A DNA stretch of 64,000 nt from Spiribacter salinus M19-40 (GTDB taxonomy: Bacteria > Pseudomonadota > Gammaproteobacteria > Nitrococcales > Nitrococcaceae). The notes beneath the pieces are model-generated. The model ran no database searches, had not been told where the DNA came from, and saw only the letters and a list, made by a program, of their open reading frames with translations. Every line of letters begins with the position of its first letter. The first letter of the stretch is position 1. The stretch is from NCBI RefSeq assembly GCF_000319575.2, contig NC_021291.1:1675488-1739487 (forward strand), read 5' to 3'. Made by a program: the position numbers and the translations under genes. This document shows positions 18,673 through 28,139 of this stretch, one piece after another.

Positions 18673-21147
18673 TTATCCCTCCCGCAGCAGGCGCATGGGG
18701 GAGACCCGGTAGTAGCGACGCGCGCCCAGCGATCCGGCCGCCCAGACGGTCAGCAACCCAACCAGCGCACCGATCACAAGGGTCAGCGGCCGGAAGGGGT
18801 AATCGAGACTGAACAGGACTTCGGCGATCACCACGCCCGCCCCCGTTGCGGTCAGGCCGGCCAGGCCGCCAGCAATGGCACCGATGATCCAGAACTCCAG
18901 GCGCGCCATGCGTCGAATGCGCGCGCCACTCGCCCCCAGCGCCCGAAGGACCGCGCTCTCGAAGCGGCGCTCCTCGCCCGTGATCTGCAATGCCGCCAAT
19001 AGCACGAGAACGCCGGCCGCCAGCGTCAGCAATGCCATCAACTCCACCACGGACGATCCCTGATCGATAATCGTCCGCACAATGCGCAGCACACTGGTGA
19101 CATCAATGGGCGTGACACTCGGGTAGGCGCGAATAAGATCGGTCAGCACCGCCCGGTCCGCATCGGCCAGGTAAAAACTGGTCAGCCAGGTGCGTGGCAG
19201 CTCATCAAACGTCCCCGGCGAGGCCAGGACGAAGAAGTTGACGTTAAAGCTCTCCCAGCGCACGTCCCGCAGGCTCGTCACCTCAGCGGTGACCTGATTA
19301 CCGCCTGAGGAAAACGTCAGCGTGTCGCCGAGCTCAATGCCGATCTCATCAGCAAAGTCGGTCTCGACCGAGAGCTGCGGTGGGACATCGGCACCGTCCC
19401 CCCACCACTCGCCGGCGATGATCCGGTTGTCATCCTGCAGGGTGGATGCCCAGGACAGGTTGAACTCCCGCTGCGCCAGACGCCGGGCCTGTGGGCTGTC
19501 ATAGTCCTCCGCAGCGACGCGCTCGCCATCCAGTTCGGTCATCCGCGCCCGGACCATGGGATAGAACGTGGTGTCGATATCCGCCTCAGTGAGGGTATTG
19601 CGCACCCCGTCCACTTCATCGGACTGGATGTTGATCAGGAACTGATTCGGGGCATCCGGCGGGATCTCCGCTTCCCAGGCGGTGAGCAGGTCATTGCGCA
19701 CCACGGCCAGCAAAAAGAGGCTCATGAGTCCCACGCCCACCGCCACGATCTGGATGATCGCGGTGACTGGCCGGCGGGTGAAGCCGGTCAACCAGAGCAG
19801 GCGCGATTGCCCACCCCGGCGAGACCAGGCCCGGGCGCCGTACACCACGGCGGCGGCCACCCCGGCAAGCACCGCCAGTGTGCCGGCGACGGCACCAAAC
19901 ACACTCAGCGTGACCCGCACATCACCCGCTTGCCAGGCCATTAAGCCAAGGATGACCACCGCTGCCATCAGCAATGGCGTGCCCGCCCGCAACAGCCCGC
20001 TCCCCAGGTCCTGGCGCAATACGCGCATGGGTGGCGCATCGCGCAAGCGAACCACGGTTGGCAGCGCAAAACCGAGCAGGGCGGCGCCAGCCGTCAACCA
20101 GCCAGTGGCAAGGGGTTGCCAGCTGGGCGGAGGTAGCTCGGTGTCGAGCAATTCCGCCACCAAGGCGAGCATGCCCAGATGCAGCCCATAGCCCAGCGCA
20201 GCGCCAATGGCGCCAGCGAAAAGGCCCAGCCAGACGAGCTTGCCCATGAAAAGCCGCAGCACCTGGGCTCGGGTTGCGCCAATGGCCCGCATGACGGCCA
20301 CGCCCGTGAGCTGGCGCTCAGCGTAATGACGCACGGTGAGCAGCACCGCCACGCCCGCCACAATGACCGTCAAAAGCGCCGCCAGACCAAGAAACCGTTT
20401 GGCTTGGCCGATAATCTCGCTCGCGCCGCGGCCCTGCTCACCCGGGGTCTCGATCTCAACGGCGTTGCCATGCTCGGCGACCAACGCGTCAGTGAATGAC
20501 TGGATGGCCGCACGCGGGCCGGCAAGCAGTAGCTTATGCCGGGCGCGGCTGCCCTCACCCAGCAGCTCGGTGGATTCCAGATCGGCCCGGTTGAACATCA
20601 CCCGCGGTGCGAAACTGCCAAAGCCCTGACCACGATCCGGCTCAAAACTGATCAGCCGATCCACTTCAACCTCGGCGGATCCAAGCGCTAGGGTGTCCCC
20701 GATCTCGAGATTCAGCAGCCCAAGCAGGCGCGACTCAACCCAGGCGGTGCCGGGTTCGGGCACCCCCCCGGGGTCAGTCTCCGCTGCACCAGGCGCTGAT
20801 TTGACCAACAATTCACCGCGCAGGGGATAGCCTTCGTCAACGGCTTTGGCCGACACCAGGCGGTTGTCGGTTTCGGCCACCACCACCGTGGGGAAGGTCA
20901 CGATCAACGCCGTCTCAAGCCCCGCGGCCTCAGCCCGTTCACGCCACGCCGATGGAATGGGCTCTGGCGATTCCACCGCGCGGTCGGCGGCGAGCAAATC
21001 GGCGGCACGGGACTCCGTCGCGCCCGCCACGCGGTCGGCCAGCCAGGCCACGCCCGTGACGGCGGCCACCGCAACGATCACCGCCAGGGCGAGCAGGCGC
21101 AGTTCGCCCCCCCGCCAGTCGCGGTAGAGCAGGCGCAGTGAGAGCAT
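18673..21147 (-). CDS. ybbP: ABC transporter permease, YbbP (FtsX-like) family
   Basis: An 824-residue inner-membrane protein with two FtsX-like modules, each with a periplasmic domain, and about ten membrane helices. VTGVAVMRAIGATRAQVLRLFM and the matching C-terminal FESAVLRALGASGARIRRM are the coupling-helix signatures. Its start overlaps the ybbA stop by one base (TGATG). Family members work with YbbA; substrate is uncertain, with lipid, lipoprotein or mechanotransmission roles proposed. Confidence 0.92.
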   Translation of the reverse strand: MLSLRLLYRDWRGGELRLLALAVIVAVAAVTGVAWLADRVAGATESRAADLLAADRAVESPEPIPSAWRERAEAAGLETALIVTFPTVVVAETDNRLVSAKAVDEGYPLRGELLVKSAPGAAETDPGGVPEPGTAWVESRLLGLLNLEIGDTLALGSAEVEVDRLISFEPDRGQGFGSFAPRVMFNRADLESTELLGEGSRARHKLLLAGPRAAIQSFTDALVAEHGNAVEIETPGEQGRGASEIIGQAKRFLGLAALLTVIVAGVAVLLTVRHYAERQLTGVAVMRAIGATRAQVLRLFMGKLVWLGLFAGAIGAALGYGLHLGMLALVAELLDTELPPPSWQPLATGWLTAGAALLGFALPTVVRLRDAPPMRVLRQDLGSGLLRAGTPLLMAAVVILGLMAWQAGDVRVTLSVFGAVAGTLAVLAGVAAAVVYGARAWSRRGGQSRLLWLTGFTRRPVTAIIQIVAVGVGLMSLFLLAVVRNDLLTAWEAEIPPDAPNQFLINIQSDEVDGVRNTLTEADIDTTFYPMVRARMTELDGERVAAEDYDSPQARRLAQREFNLSWASTLQDDNRIIAGEWWGDGADVPPQLSVETDFADEIGIELGDTLTFSSGGNQVTAEVTSLRDVRWESFNVNFFVLASPGTFDELPRTWLTSFYLADADRAVLTDLIRAYPSVTPIDVTSVLRIVRTIIDQGSSVVELMALLTLAAGVLVLLAALQITGEERRFESAVLRALGASGARIRRMARLEFWIIGAIAGGLAGLTATGAGVVIAEVLFSLDYPFRPLTLVIGALVGLLTVWAAGSLGARRYYRVSPMRLLREG

Positions 21148-21845
21148 CAGGCAGCGTCCTTCGAAAGCCGCCCATCGCGCAGATAGCGAATGTGGGCACA
21201 GCGCGAAGCCACCGCATGGTCGTGCGTCACCAGGATCAGCGTGGTGCCGTGGTCGCGGTTGAGTTCAAAGAGTAGATCCACAATCTGCTCGCCCGTGCGG
21301 TGATCCAGGTTGCCGGTGGGCTCATCAGCGAAGAGGATTTGTGGCTCGCTGATAAAGGCTCGGGCGAGCGCCACGCGCTGCTGCTCGCCACCAGAGAGCT
21401 GGGCCGGGTAGTGCGCCACGCGGTCAGCGAGGCCCACTCGGCGCAGGGCCTCAACCGCTCGACTGCGGGCGTCGGCAGCGCCTGCGAGCTCGGCAGGGAG
21501 CATCACGTTCTCCAGCGCGGTCAAACCCGGGAGCAAGTGAAAGGCTTGGAACACAAAGCCGACACGGCCGGCCCGCAACGCCGCACGCTCGTCCTCATCG
21601 AGCGTGGTCAAATCGTGGGTGTCCATGATCACTGTCCCGGCGGTGGGCAAATCGAGGCCGGCGAGCAGGCCGAGCAGGGTGGACTTGCCCGAGCCCGAGG
21701 TCCCGAGAATGGCCAGAGAGTCACCCGCCTGGATGCTAAGATCGAGGTTCTCGAACAGGCTGATCCGGCCCTCAGGGGCATCAAATCGCATCGCAAGGGC
21801 GCGTGTCTCAAGGATCGCCGCCTCACTGGAGGATGAATCGTTCAT
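21147..21845 (-). CDS. ybbA: ABC transporter ATP-binding protein YbbA
   Basis: A 232-residue ATPase of the LolD/MacB-like class. Walker [17 protein letters not shown], signature [15 protein letters not shown] and Walker [13 protein letters not shown] are intact. The start at 21845 ([13 protein letters not shown]) has GAGG upstream. Its ATG shares two bases with the divergent tesA ATG within CATG. The element at 21616-21625 encodes MDTH ([13 protein letters not shown]), between the Walker A and signature motifs. It pairs with YbbP. Confidence 0.95.
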   Translation of the reverse strand: MNDSSSSEAAILETRALAMRFDAPEGRISLFENLDLSIQAGDSLAILGTSGSGKSTLLGLLAGLDLPTAGTVIMDTHDLTTLDEDERAALRAGRVGFVFQAFHLLPGLTALENVMLPAELAGAADARSRAVEALRRVGLADRVAHYPAQLSGGEQQRVALARAFISEPQILFADEPTGNLDHRTGEQIVDLLFELNRDHGTTLILVTHDHAVASRCAHIRYLRDGRLSKDAA

Positions 21846-22518
21846 GGAATCCCTCTTTGCATCGGAATGTGCCGGCCTGCGCCGCCGTCTCCTGGCCTTT
21901 TGTCTGATCGCGTTGTTGTGCGGATCGGGTGCAGCCGCAGCCAGCGCCTCATCACCCACCGTCGTGGTCCTCGGCGACAGCCTCTCGGCGGCCTACAACA
22001 TGGCCACCGACGACGGCTGGGTCGCTCTCCTCTCGGAGCGCCTGGACGATGACGCCACCGTCATCAACGCCGCCATCAGCGGCGAAACCACCGCTGGCGC
22101 GGTCTCACGCCTGCCCGCATTACTGGACACCCACCAACCGGATGTCGTGATCATTGCGCTCGGGGGTAACGACGGGCTGCGGGGTTACTCCCTCGGCGAT
22201 GTCCGGGCCAATCTGGTGGATATGATAACCGCTTCACACACCGCCGGCGCGGCGGTTGTGCTCGCGGGCGTGCGGCTGCCCTCCAATTATGGCAGCGCAT
22301 TCATCGAACGGTTCCTGGGTGTTTATGAAGACGTGGCCAAGGAATACGACGTTGCCTTTGTGCCGCGCATTCTGGACGGGGTCGCCGAAGATGAAACGCT
22401 GATGCAGGCCGACGGCATTCATCCCAACGAAGCGGCGCAGCCACGGATCCTCGAGAACATTTGGACGGCGCTGCGACCGCTCCTCGAAGGGGGCGGCGCT
22501 ACCGCCGAGCGAGACTGA
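21844..22518 (+). CDS. tesA: GDSL esterase / acyl-CoA thioesterase I (TesA)
   Basis: A 224-residue secreted hydrolase. The signal peptide has a basic n-region (GLRRR), a hydrophobic core (LLAFCLIALLCGSGAAAA) and a site near ASASS. SGNH blocks are present: GDSLSAA (Ser46), the glycine of ISGETT, GGNDGLR (Asn109) and DGIHPN. GGAGG at 21828-21832 supports this start although it lies inside ybbA. The divergent tesA/ybbAP arrangement matches E. coli. The element at 22124-22133 encodes LDTH (ALLDTHQPDVV). Confidence 0.93.
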   Translation: MESLFASECAGLRRRLLAFCLIALLCGSGAAAASASSPTVVVLGDSLSAAYNMATDDGWVALLSERLDDDATVINAAISGETTAGAVSRLPALLDTHQPDVVIIALGGNDGLRGYSLGDVRANLVDMITASHTAGAAVVLAGVRLPSNYGSAFIERFLGVYEDVAKEYDVAFVPRILDGVAEDETLMQADGIHPNEAAQPRILENIWTALRPLLEGGGATAERD

Positions 22519-22529
22519 CACCCGACGGA

Positions 22530-23354
22530 TCAGCCCGCGCGCACCGGCCCCTCGGCGATGGCCCCTTGTAACGCCTCGGGTAGGCGGACTGCCATGGTCA
22601 TGGGCAAATGATCGGACAGCGGTGCGTCGAGCACCTCTGCGGAATCTACGGTGAGGCTGGGTGAAACCAGGATGTGATCAATGTTCCGGGCCGGTCGCCA
22701 GCTGGGGTATGTCGGCAGATCATGCAGCGGCTCGCGTAGGCCTGTCTCGGCGCAGAGAAAGGCCAGCTCGGGGCTGCGGGAATGGCAATTGAGATCTCCC
22801 ATCACGATCACATGATCACTGTCGGCGATTTGCTCGGCCACATAGGCGAGCTGATTGAGCCGGGCCCGCTGGCTCAAGGCCAGATGCAAGAGCACCACGA
22901 CCAACTCGGCCTGCGCAGGGCCAAAGCGCAGCATCAAGGCCCCACGGCCTGGAATGCGGCCGGGTAGACGATGTTCGATCACGGCTCGGGCCTGCAACCG
23001 GCTCAGCAGGCCATTACTGTGCTGCGCCAGCCGACCGAGCGGGCGATTGGTCTGGTGATACCAGTGCGGGAAGGCCGCGGTCTCGGCAAGAAATGCAGTC
23101 TGGTCGACAAACCCACTGCGCAGGCTACCGGCATCAAGCTCCTGCAGGCCCACCAGATCAAAGCGACTGATCAACTCGGCGATGCGCCGCAGGTTAGGCA
23201 CCCGTCCTGCATCCGGCAGCACATGACGCCAGCCCCGAGTGAAGTACTGATGGTAATACCGCGTCTCGATGCCGACCTGGATGTTGAAGCTCATCAACCG
23301 CAGCGTGGCAGGGAGCGTCGGCGCCGGGCCCTGTGTCGGGTTCAATGACACCAA
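22530..23354 (-). CDS. endonuclease/exonuclease/phosphatase family protein
   Basis: A 274-residue protein of the DNase I-like (EEP) fold. MSFNIQVG (metal Asn), LVGLQELDAG (metal Glu), VIVMGDLNCHS (Asp-x-Asn) and IDHILVS plus LSDHLPMTM (catalytic His) are all intact. No signal peptide. The substrate is unknown: nucleic acid or a phospholipid headgroup is possible. The start is uncertain; TTG at 23354 directly follows the dsbA stop and GTG at 23351 is an alternative. It ends the cytochrome c maturation operon. Confidence 0.82.
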   Translation of the reverse strand: MVSLNPTQGPAPTLPATLRLMSFNIQVGIETRYYHQYFTRGWRHVLPDAGRVPNLRRIAELISRFDLVGLQELDAGSLRSGFVDQTAFLAETAAFPHWYHQTNRPLGRLAQHSNGLLSRLQARAVIEHRLPGRIPGRGALMLRFGPAQAELVVVLLHLALSQRARLNQLAYVAEQIADSDHVIVMGDLNCHSRSPELAFLCAETGLREPLHDLPTYPSWRPARNIDHILVSPSLTVDSAEVLDAPLSDHLPMTMAVRLPEALQGAIAEGPVRAG

Positions 23355-23978
23355 CTAGCGGCTGGATTCCTCAGCCACGAGCTGCTCAGCCACATCGAGC
23401 ATGCCCGCCTGGCCACCGGCAGCGCGCACATCGATCAAATAGCGCCCGGCAACACCCACCGCCGGCGTGCCCGGTACGCCATAGGCACTGACCATGCGCT
23501 CAGCCCGACGTGCACTGGCATCCACTTCAAAAGACGCTAGCGCATCGAGGACCGCCTGTTCGCTCACCTCGGCAATCTCGGCATAAAACGCCGCCACATC
23601 GTCGGCATCACTGAACTGCCGGCCTTGTTCGTGGATCGCCTCGAACGTCGCCGTGTGCGTTGTGCCCAGAATATCCAGCGCCTCAGCAGCGTAGTACGCC
23701 CGCGCCAGCAGCGCCCAGCTATCCCGCCCGAACGTCACCGGGGTGTGCACGACATCAATGCGATCACCCATTGACTCAGCCCAGGCCGACAAACGCGGCT
23801 CAAAGTCATGACAATGGGGACAGCCGTAGGAGAAGAACTCCCGGACTTCGACCGCCCCGCCCCCAGTGCTCTGCGGGGAATCGAGTTCGCGATACGGCTG
23901 ATCCTGCGCCAACACGGGCCCCGCAACGCCGCACAGCGCCAGCAGGCCAGCTACCAGAATCCAATTCAGTCGATGCAT
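23355..23978 (-). CDS. dsbA: thiol:disulfide interchange protein DsbA
   Basis: A 207-residue periplasmic oxidase with a signal peptide (HRLNWILVAGLLALCG, cut after VLAQ) and the active site YGCPHCHDF (Cys53, Cys56). The cis-proline loop is GVPGTPAVGV. The start at 23978 has GGAAGG upstream; a longer GTG-initiated reading is less likely. It sits 32 bp after ccsB, so disulfide formation and haem attachment to apocytochromes are encoded together. Confidence 0.93.
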   Translation of the reverse strand: MHRLNWILVAGLLALCGVAGPVLAQDQPYRELDSPQSTGGGAVEVREFFSYGCPHCHDFEPRLSAWAESMGDRIDVVHTPVTFGRDSWALLARAYYAAEALDILGTTHTATFEAIHEQGRQFSDADDVAAFYAEIAEVSEQAVLDALASFEVDASARRAERMVSAYGVPGTPAVGVAGRYLIDVRAAGGQAGMLDVAEQLVAEESSR

Positions 23979-24010
23979 CAACACACGCCTTCCATTCTTC
24001 GATACCTGCA

Positions 24011-25177
24011 CTAGAGTTCACCGTAGGAGTGCAGACCCGACAGGAACATGTTCACACCCAAAAATGCGAACGTCGTGACAAACAATCCGACAATCGCCCA
24101 CCACGCCATCGGCTTGCCCCGCAGACCTTTGGTGAAACGCAAGTGGAGCCAGGCCGCGTAGTTCAACCACACGATCAGCGCCCAGCTCTCCTTGGGATCC
24201 CATGACCAGTAGGCGCCCCACGCCTCGGCGGCCCAGAGTGCACCCAGTACCGTGGCGACCGTAAAAAACGCAAAACCCAGGGCAATGGCGCGATAGCTGA
24301 CGTCATCGATCTGCTTCAGCGTGGGCAGGCGCTCAGCCCAGGGACTGTCATCGGCCACCCGCGCCCGGATTAGATAGGCCACACCCAGCATGGCGGCGAT
24401 GGCAAAACAGCCATAACCGATGAAATTGGTGGGGACGTGTATCTTCATCCAGTAGCTGTTGAGCGCGGGCACCAGCGGCTCGATCTGGTAGGCCTGGCGA
24501 TCAAAGTGATACCAGAGCAAAAACGCGACTGACGCCGAAATGACGAGCAACACGAAAAACCCCATGGACCGGGCCTTGTAGGCCTGCTCGTAATAGAGGT
24601 AGATCAGCGCGGTAATCACCGCGAACAGGACAAACACCTCGTAGAGGTTGCTGACCGGGATATAGCCGATGGCCCCGTCATAGAGATGGGTCTCGTGCCA
24701 ACGGACAAGCAGGCCGATCAGACCCGCCCCCGCCGCTATCCAGGTCAGACGGGAGGCCACCCGCGCCGTGAAGTCATTACCCGATACCAGCGCGACCCCA
24801 TAGGTCAGCGTTGCCGCCGGGAAAAGCGCGCTCATCCACATGATCGCCGATTGGCTGGAGAGCAAATACTTCAAGAAAAAGTCGGACTGGGCAGCCGCCA
24901 ACTCGGGGTAACGGGCAATCGCAAACAGGCTCGCCGTGCACACCAGCCCCATGTAGAGCCGTGAGCCATGCCAGTGCCATCCCATGCCGATCATAAAGCC
25001 GGCGGTGAAGAAGGTGATCACCACTTCGTAGACGTTCATCGCGTCCCAGAGCACGACGTAAGTCGCGATGGTGGCGACCACCATCAGGGCAGCCCAGACC
25101 CAGTCTCCTGGCGTCAGCCGCTGTACCAACGACGGCCGACGCATGGTCCGAAGCATGTCTTCGCGTGAGGCCACCAT
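24011..25177 (-). CDS. ccsB: System II cytochrome c biogenesis protein CcsB (CcsA/ResC type)
   Basis: A 388-residue inner-membrane protein with about eight helices and the tryptophan-rich WWD haem-handling segment WGAYWSWDPKESWALIVW, flanked by conserved histidines. With ResB it forms the System II cytochrome c synthetase that delivers haem to CXXCH motifs at the periplasmic face. GAGG stands 9 nt before the ATG and the resB stop is 5 bp away. Naming of this subunit differs between organisms (CcsA, ResC, CcsB). Confidence 0.95.
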   Translation of the reverse strand: MVASREDMLRTMRRPSLVQRLTPGDWVWAALMVVATIATYVVLWDAMNVYEVVITFFTAGFMIGMGWHWHGSRLYMGLVCTASLFAIARYPELAAAQSDFFLKYLLSSQSAIMWMSALFPAATLTYGVALVSGNDFTARVASRLTWIAAGAGLIGLLVRWHETHLYDGAIGYIPVSNLYEVFVLFAVITALIYLYYEQAYKARSMGFFVLLVISASVAFLLWYHFDRQAYQIEPLVPALNSYWMKIHVPTNFIGYGCFAIAAMLGVAYLIRARVADDSPWAERLPTLKQIDDVSYRAIALGFAFFTVATVLGALWAAEAWGAYWSWDPKESWALIVWLNYAAWLHLRFTKGLRGKPMAWWAIVGLFVTTFAFLGVNMFLSGLHSYGEL

Positions 25178-25182
25178 GGCGC

Positions 25183-27267
25183 TTATCCTCTGTCGTTCGG
25201 GGCGTGCTCGCCGCCCTGGCCCAGATGCTGGTCGACGGTGTCGGCCAGATCCTCGAATTCTTGCTCAAATTGCTCTGGCCGGCGCTGGTTCGCACCCCCC
25301 ACAAGCAACTGATGCTGCCCGTCCTCTCCTGGCGTAATCATCGCCCAAACCCGACGTTGAGAGACATAAAAGAGCATGAAAATGCCCAAAATCAACAGCC
25401 CAGAGCCAGCGTAGACCACATTTTTGCCCGGCGCATGCGTGATCTGCAGCCCGGTGGCCTGACGGTGCTCGAAGTGATCCAGACTGAACAACATCGGCGC
25501 GCCGTAATCCGCCGTTGCTGACACGGCATTCATGGCATCTTCAAAAAACGCCCGCTGGTCCGCGTCCGTCCGAACCGCGGCGAGTGCCACGCCGTCGCGC
25601 TCCGCCACCACATCGCGGTAGACCTCAAACAGGGTGCGCTGAAGCACCGAGCGGGAGAACGCCAGCAGCATGTCGGGCCGATTCGCTCCCATCACGCGCT
25701 CCTCGAGCTGAGCGTTGACCGCGGCGAACCCGCCATCGAGCAACGTGCCCATCATGTCATGGGCCGTACCCGCCACGCGTTGACCCATGTCACGACTGCC
25801 CACACCCATCTGCGTGAGTAACGCATCGGCGGCGCGCTGCGCAGCGCGGTCTACCCGGCTGCGGTCATGCAGTGCCTGATGGAAGGCCAAAAAGGTGTCC
25901 ATCGAGGCCTGTTCGTCAGCGGGGATGTGGAGGTACTGGAAGCGCTCACTGCCACTGGGGCGCATCCCGTGGAGGTAGTACCAGCGCCCGTCAATCTCCA
26001 CCGGTGCCATGTAGTTATGAAACTCGCGGGCCTGGCCGGCCTCATCGCGCAGCGTGTAGTTAAAGGACGGGCCGATGTTGGTGAATTCATCCCGACTGCC
26101 GGTACGCTCCACCGCGCGGGGATCAGTTCGATTCACATTGAAGAGCTGGAAATCCTCGAGCTCGAGCGTTTGCTCCAGGCGTCCAAGCTGTAATTGCAGG
26201 TTCTCGAACACCCGAGCGGTAATGTCCATGGTCTGCCCGGAACCATCGAGCGGATGGCCCGACAGGTGCAGCCGCGTCCCCCCGTCGTTAAAGCTCGCCT
26301 GGTAGATCGTGTGACCCCGATGGGTCAGCGGATGGTTAACCGAAATCGTCTCGCGGATCGGCTCATCGAGTGTCGGGTCGTGAATCACGAGATCACTCTC
26401 GTAGGCGCGCGGCATGCCGTTGGGATAGTGGTCGATTCGAAAGTCCTCAACAAAGATTTCGAACGGCAGCTCCTGGACGACATAGCCATCCCGCACCTGA
26501 AGAAAGGCGACGCCACTGTTCGATTCTTCCGGAATCGTCACATTCCCGCGAAACGAGCCGCTCTCCGGCTCAAGCCAGCTACGACCCGGTACCTGAGAAA
26601 CGGGCAAATCGCGCGTCTCAACCGCGAGATCACCGGTCATCTCGCGAATCTTGAGCATGATGTTGCCATCCACCAGCGCACCAACGGCGATGACCACCAC
26701 GGCGACATGGGTTAGCACGTAACCCATGCGCGTGGCCCGGCCCTTCATGCCGGCGATGACCGTCGCATCACCCCGGGTCTCGACACGGGTTCGAAAGCCG
26801 TGGGCATGGAAGGCGGTTTCGGCGACGGCCGCCATCTGGGCGGGTGCCTCTGCGCACCGCCAGCGGCGATGCTGACTCAGTGCCATTAACGACTGCTCGC
26901 GCACATGCGTGCGGTAACGGGTGATTTCCCGCCACACACTGGGCATGTGGCGCGTGACGCAGACACCGGTGGACAGCACGAGAAAGCCCATGATGGCCAG
27001 GAACCACCATGCTGAGTAAACGTCGTACAGGTTCAGGGTACGGAAGACCTCGAACCAGAAGGGCCCGAACTGGATCAAATACTCGTTGTAGGCCTGATTC
27101 TGAGGGAGCACCGTGCCAATGACCGAGCTGATGCTCACCACGACCAGCAGGCTGATCGCCAGGTTCATCGACCCCAGGAACTCGAGCCATATCGCCCCGA
27201 GGCCCTTACGACGCTGCGCGCGGGGCCGGGTCGGAGTGGAAGCTACGCTGGCAGCGGTCTCAGCCAT
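25183..27267 (-). CDS. resB: System II cytochrome c biogenesis protein ResB
   Basis: A 694-residue membrane protein: three N-terminal helices (LAISLLVVVSISSVIGTVL; WWFLAIMGFLVLSTGVCV; MGYVLTHVAVVVIAVGALV), a large periplasmic domain (about 200-630) and a last helix near VVYAGSGLLILGIFMLFYV. It is the partner of CcsB. Size matches the long proteobacterial ResB form. No ccmABCDEF gene is in the window, consistent with System II replacing System I. Confidence 0.94.
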   Translation of the reverse strand: MAETAASVASTPTRPRAQRRKGLGAIWLEFLGSMNLAISLLVVVSISSVIGTVLPQNQAYNEYLIQFGPFWFEVFRTLNLYDVYSAWWFLAIMGFLVLSTGVCVTRHMPSVWREITRYRTHVREQSLMALSQHRRWRCAEAPAQMAAVAETAFHAHGFRTRVETRGDATVIAGMKGRATRMGYVLTHVAVVVIAVGALVDGNIMLKIREMTGDLAVETRDLPVSQVPGRSWLEPESGSFRGNVTIPEESNSGVAFLQVRDGYVVQELPFEIFVEDFRIDHYPNGMPRAYESDLVIHDPTLDEPIRETISVNHPLTHRGHTIYQASFNDGGTRLHLSGHPLDGSGQTMDITARVFENLQLQLGRLEQTLELEDFQLFNVNRTDPRAVERTGSRDEFTNIGPSFNYTLRDEAGQAREFHNYMAPVEIDGRWYYLHGMRPSGSERFQYLHIPADEQASMDTFLAFHQALHDRSRVDRAAQRAADALLTQMGVGSRDMGQRVAGTAHDMMGTLLDGGFAAVNAQLEERVMGANRPDMLLAFSRSVLQRTLFEVYRDVVAERDGVALAAVRTDADQRAFFEDAMNAVSATADYGAPMLFSLDHFEHRQATGLQITHAPGKNVVYAGSGLLILGIFMLFYVSQRRVWAMITPGEDGQHQLLVGGANQRRPEQFEQEFEDLADTVDQHLGQGGEHAPNDRG

Positions 27268-27423
27268 GGTTCCGGTGTCGTGATCACTCTCGGTTAGGGG
27301 GTTACCCCGTCAGGGTAACCTGAACACAGCCATTAATCGACCACCATTGAGCAAAGAAATTCTTGCGCAACGTCAACGCAAGGCGTCGGCGTGGCGGGAC
27401 GGAGACCCGACGCCAGCGCTGAC
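27268..27423. other. two perfect hairpins between cytochrome c4 and resB
   Basis: The 156-bp gap contains GGCGTCGG (27382-27389) / CCGACGCC (27407-27414), just past the cytochrome gene stop, and GGTTACCC (27300-27307) / GGGTAACC (27313-27320) with a 5-nt loop, 33 bp before resB. Neither is followed by a U-run on the minus strand. They could be terminator or attenuator stems, letting the abundant cytochrome be made at a higher level than its assembly factors. Confidence 0.5.
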
Positions 27424-28059
27424 CTATTCGGCGGCGATGTCCTTGGGGTAGAGACCGCGAACGTAGTTGGCGACAGCCTGGATTTCTTCATCCGTGAGGT
27501 TTGAGGCGATGTCGTTCATGACACCAGCCTGGCCGTAACCGGCGCGCTCTCCGGAGCGATACAGACCGAGCTGATCCGTGGTGTACTGAACTTTCTGCCC
27601 GCTCAGGCGCGGGTAACCGCTGCCGGGCACGCCAAGGCCTGCTGGGCCGTGACAGCTCACGCAGGCCGGCACCCCTTTCTCGGCAATACCGCCCATGTAA
27701 ATGCTACGCCCCGTAGCGAGCAATTCCTCCGGCGTCTCGCCAACCTCGGGCTCGAGGCCCTCGAAGTAGACCGCAAGATCCGCCATGGTCTGCTTGTCCA
27801 ATCCAGCGGCCTGCCCCAGCATCAGCGCATTTTCGCGCTCACCGGATTTGTAGTACTGAAGATGCTCATAAATGTAGTCGGCGTGCTGGCCCGCCAGGTT
27901 GGGCCACTCCCCATTATTGCTGTTGCCCTTCGCGCCATGGCATGCCGCACAGGCCGCGGCCGATTCCTCGCCACGCATGGGGTCCGCGTTGTCCAGTTGG
28001 GCAACAGCGGAGAAGCTGATGAAGCTAAGCAGAATCAGGGCAGCGATCTTGGGGGTCAT
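27424..28059 (-). CDS. dihaem cytochrome c4
   Basis: A 211-residue periplasmic electron carrier with a signal peptide (IAALILLSFISFSAVAQ) and two haem sites, CAACH (Cys37-His41) and CVSCH (Cys133-His137). The two halves are homologous, each with a Met-containing axial segment, as in cytochrome c4, which feeds terminal oxidases. It lies upstream of resB-ccsB-dsbA, the genes that would mature it. It is divergent from engB. Confidence 0.93.
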   Translation of the reverse strand: MTPKIAALILLSFISFSAVAQLDNADPMRGEESAAACAACHGAKGNSNNGEWPNLAGQHADYIYEHLQYYKSGERENALMLGQAAGLDKQTMADLAVYFEGLEPEVGETPEELLATGRSIYMGGIAEKGVPACVSCHGPAGLGVPGSGYPRLSGQKVQYTTDQLGLYRSGERAGYGQAGVMNDIASNLTDEEIQAVANYVRGLYPKDIAAE

Positions 28060-28139
28060 GTAACAAAACTCTCGAGTACAATCCTGTGATTTATACCAAC
28101 GGGCCCGTAAGGGGTCAATTTCCGCCGGGGTGCGATTTC

